A stretch of 64,000 nt of DNA, taken from assembly GCA_041738345.1 (NCBI GenBank), contig JBGSPX010000062.1:29069-93068 (forward strand), in the 5' to 3' direction. Of the stretch, positions 62,433 through 64,000 are shown in pieces. The notes beneath the pieces were generated by a model. It had not been told where the DNA came from. It ran no database searches and saw only the letters and a program-made list of their open reading frames with translations. This DNA comes from Proteocatella sp041738345 (GTDB lineage: Bacteria > Bacillota > Clostridia > Peptostreptococcales > Filifactoraceae). Both the position numbers and the translations under genes were made by a program. The stretch's first letter is position 1; each line of letters opens with the position of its first letter.

Positions 62433-63854
62433 ATGGGGAAAATTCAAAAAATATTAACAGATGAAGATTTTTTCAGGCTTGAATACATAATGCCATCCGC
62501 TACTATAATATTTAATCTAGAAGAGGTAGTATTTATTAATCATGCTTTTAGAAAAATTGTAGGGTATGATTTTAATACACTTAAGAAAATGAAATTAAAA
62601 GAATTTATAGTGAGTGGGCAAAAAAGGGTATTTTTAGAAAATGTAATAAAGCTTATCAAGTGGGGAACTGAAGAAACGGAATTTGAAATAAAAATAAAGT
62701 GTAGTAATAGTATTGAAAAGTGGGTTGAATGCAGAGCTAAAAAAATAATTTACAAAAATAAAATATTTATAATCGCAAATATTGTAGATATAACGCATGG
62801 GAAGCTTATTCAAAATGAGCTATCAAATCTTTTGACTCTTAGAGATGCTATGCTTGAAGTTACGCATTCAATAGTAAAAGCAGACAGTATTGATTCAATC
62901 TACGAATTAATATTAAAAAATGCGGTAAAATCTATAAGAAATGCTAAGCTTGGAACGATACTCTTAAAAGATGGGAATTATTTAAGAATGGCATCACAGA
63001 CGGGGTTTGATGCTGAAAGTATATCAGATTTTAAAATTCCATTAGAACAATCTTTTATTTACAAATTAACAGATGGAAAACTAGATGAAATTAAAAAAAT
63101 TGATAATTTAAGCAAAGTAAGAGATTTTATGAAGATAAAAGCTCAAAATAAAGAGTCACAGTATATAAAATCGACTTTAACCGCACCTATTTATATAAAT
63201 GGAGATTTTTTTGGAACTGTAAATATAGATTCTACAGACATTAATGCGTTTGATAAAAATGATATTAAGGTTATGGAATTTATAAAAAATAATGTAGAAA
63301 TTGCAATATCAAATCATTTGCTGTATGAAGAAAAATTACAGCTATCTAAATATGACAGTCTTACAAAACTATACAATAGATATTATTTTGAAGAAATTTT
63401 TGAACATATTAAAAAAAGAGCGTTAAGATATAATGAAGAATTTAATATAGCAGTGTTTGATATAAATGATCTTAAAATTATAAATGATAATTTTGGACAC
63501 ATAGCAGGAGATTTAGCACTCAAATATTTTGCGAAAAATTGTATTCAGATAATAAGAAAAAGTGATGTACTAGCAAGATATGGCGGAGATGAATTTATTG
63601 GTATATTTTTAAATTCAAATAAAGACCTTTTAAATAAACGGCTTAAAGAATATCTAGATTACTTGAAGGAAAATCCACTAAGAATTGAAGAAAAGGAAAT
63701 TTTTTGTTCGTTTAGTTATGGAATTGCAGCTTTTGCTGAGGATGGCACAAATCTTAGTGATCTTGTTAAAGCCGCTGACAAACGAATGTATGAGTTTAAA
63801 CGAAATTATAAAAGTAAAATAAATTATGGTACAAAAAAAGAGCGTGGATGTTGA
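62433..63854 (+). CDS. PAS-GAF-GGDEF diguanylate cyclase
   Basis: A cytoplasmic signalling enzyme predicted to make cyclic di-GMP. From ATG 62433 it has 473 residues: a PAS domain (about 8-120, ATIIFNLEEVVFINHAFRKIVGYDF pattern), a short coiled coil, a GAF domain (about 135-295, AKLGTILLKDGNYLRMASQTGFD pattern), and a GGDEF domain (about 305-465) with YDSLTKLYNR, FDINDLKIINDNFGHIAGD, and an intact active site RYGGDEF. The product-inhibition site RxxD is present as RKSD five residues before GGDEF. A weak GGTGGA is the ribosome site. No EAL or effector gene is nearby. Confidence 0.92.
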   Translation: MGKIQKILTDEDFFRLEYIMPSATIIFNLEEVVFINHAFRKIVGYDFNTLKKMKLKEFIVSGQKRVFLENVIKLIKWGTEETEFEIKIKCSNSIEKWVECRAKKIIYKNKIFIIANIVDITHGKLIQNELSNLLTLRDAMLEVTHSIVKADSIDSIYELILKNAVKSIRNAKLGTILLKDGNYLRMASQTGFDAESISDFKIPLEQSFIYKLTDGKLDEIKKIDNLSKVRDFMKIKAQNKESQYIKSTLTAPIYINGDFFGTVNIDSTDINAFDKNDIKVMEFIKNNVEIAISNHLLYEEKLQLSKYDSLTKLYNRYYFEEIFEHIKKRALRYNEEFNIAVFDINDLKIINDNFGHIAGDLALKYFAKNCIQIIRKSDVLARYGGDEFIGIFLNSNKDLLNKRLKEYLDYLKENPLRIEEKEIFCSFSYGIAAFAEDGTNLSDLVKAADKRMYEFKRNYKSKINYGTKKERGC

Positions 63855-63902
63855 AAGTGATGAGACTGTGAAAAAAAGTCTGTAAATTACAAAAAAAGCT
63901 TT

Positions 63903-63927
63903 CTATGATAAAATAAAAATATCATAG
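63903..63927 (+). repeat. Perfect hairpin just upstream of the transposase-like start
   Basis: CTATGATA (63903-63910) is followed 9 bases later by its complement TATCATAG (63920-63927). The 3' arm touches the AGGAGG ribosome site (63926-63931), so folding may limit translation when the RNA is read in from outside. Confidence 0.6.
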
Positions 63928-63939
63928 GAGGCTTTTTTT

Positions 63940-64000
63940 ATGGCAAAGAAAAATGTACACAAAATTGGTCCGTTGACCGAAGGTAAAAAGAACATAATAG
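63940..64000 (+). CDS. Start of a probable IS256-family transposase, cut by window end
   Basis: Only about 20 codons are visible (MAKKNVHKIGPLTEGKKNII), with an AGGAGG site 8 bases before the ATG. This N-terminus resembles what I recall for clostridial IS256-type transposases; the identity cannot be confirmed from so short a piece. The AT-rich segment GAGACTGTGAAAAAAAGTCTGTAAATTAC at about 63861-63889 (given by position; its ends look like a mobile-element terminus) lies between the diguanylate cyclase and this start. It continues outside the window. Confidence 0.5.
   Translation, partial: MAKKNVHKIGPLTEGKKNII

Noticed and set aside
1..64000. CRISPR arrays, rRNA and tRNA genes, prophage or conjugative modules
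   Set aside because: No regular spaced repeats, rRNA cores, cloverleaf-like genes or phage structural genes were recognised; only the last 140 bases look mobile.

Overview
The window is a 64 kb piece of a low-GC, AT-rich chromosome from an anaerobic Clostridia-type Firmicute. Three things point there: a Gram-positive division cluster (sepF-ylmG-ylmH-divIVA), T-box and L-box leader RNAs, and anaerobic metabolism (pyruvate:ferredoxin oxidoreductase, complete lysine 5,6/2,3-aminomutase genes, a histidase under HutP). KamE keeps the His133/Lys144 numbering described for the Acetoanaerobium (Clostridium) sticklandii enzyme, so an amino-acid-fermenting Peptostreptococcaceae relative is my best guess; this is inference. 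I see no rRNA, tRNA or CRISPR array. Nearly all DNA is coding, mostly on the + strand.

Layout. 1-2.8 kb: PLP-homeostasis protein (cut by the window edge) and division/S4 genes. 2.9-6.3 kb: T-box and a type 2 isoleucyl-tRNA synthetase with a swapped HIGH motif (GIHH). 6.4-8.5 kb: two-component system. 8.6-9.5 kb: class II FBP aldolase (-). 9.8-10.2 kb: unknown membrane protein. 10.4-22.7 kb: purine operon purE-C-F-M-N-H, then one continuous purD-purL fusion gene, then purB. 22.7-23.5 kb: TPP riboswitch and thiW (-). 23.6-26.7 kb: rqcP, divIC-like, ppx/gppA, flavoprotein and a DUF1294 gene. 26.8-30.6 kb: potABCD polyamine importer. 30.6-33.2 kb: two cobalamin genes (cobD, cobQ). 33.3-33.9 kb: hemolysin-III-like protein (-). 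34.0-42.1 kb: near-consensus promoter, lysine riboswitch and the lysine-fermentation operon kal-kdd-kamA-kamB-kamC-kamD-kamE. 42.1-44.4 kb: divergent MerR regulator and MATE pump with a palindromic operator in a 19-bp spacer. 44.6-48.7 kb: metG, tatD and a GAF-SpoIIE phosphatase. 48.8-53.0 kb: pduL and PFOR. 53.0-58.9 kb: hutP, a NhaC/YuiF-type transporter, a chemoreceptor (-) with an amino-acid dCache motif, and hutH behind a HutP-type attenuator. 59.0-60.9 kb: YgiQ radical SAM protein. 60.9-62.2 kb: D-Ala-D-Ala carboxypeptidase (-). 62.4-63.9 kb: PAS-GAF-GGDEF diguanylate cyclase. 63.9 kb-end: start of a probable IS256-type transposase.

How it fits together. Lysine is rearranged by KamA and KamDE, oxidised by Kdd, and the cleaved product is deaminated by Kal. 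KamDE needs adenosylcobalamin and PLP, and cobD/cobQ lie just upstream. Kce and a CoA-transferase are not in the window. Pyruvate flows through PFOR to acetyl-CoA and through PduL to acetyl phosphate. The histidine genes combine uptake, RNA-level control by HutP, possible chemotaxis and the first degradation step. The most unusual items are the PurD-PurL fusion, the lysine riboswitch placed before a catabolic operon with an overlap suggesting an ON switch, the GIHH IleRS, and the KamB/KamC ATPase pair.
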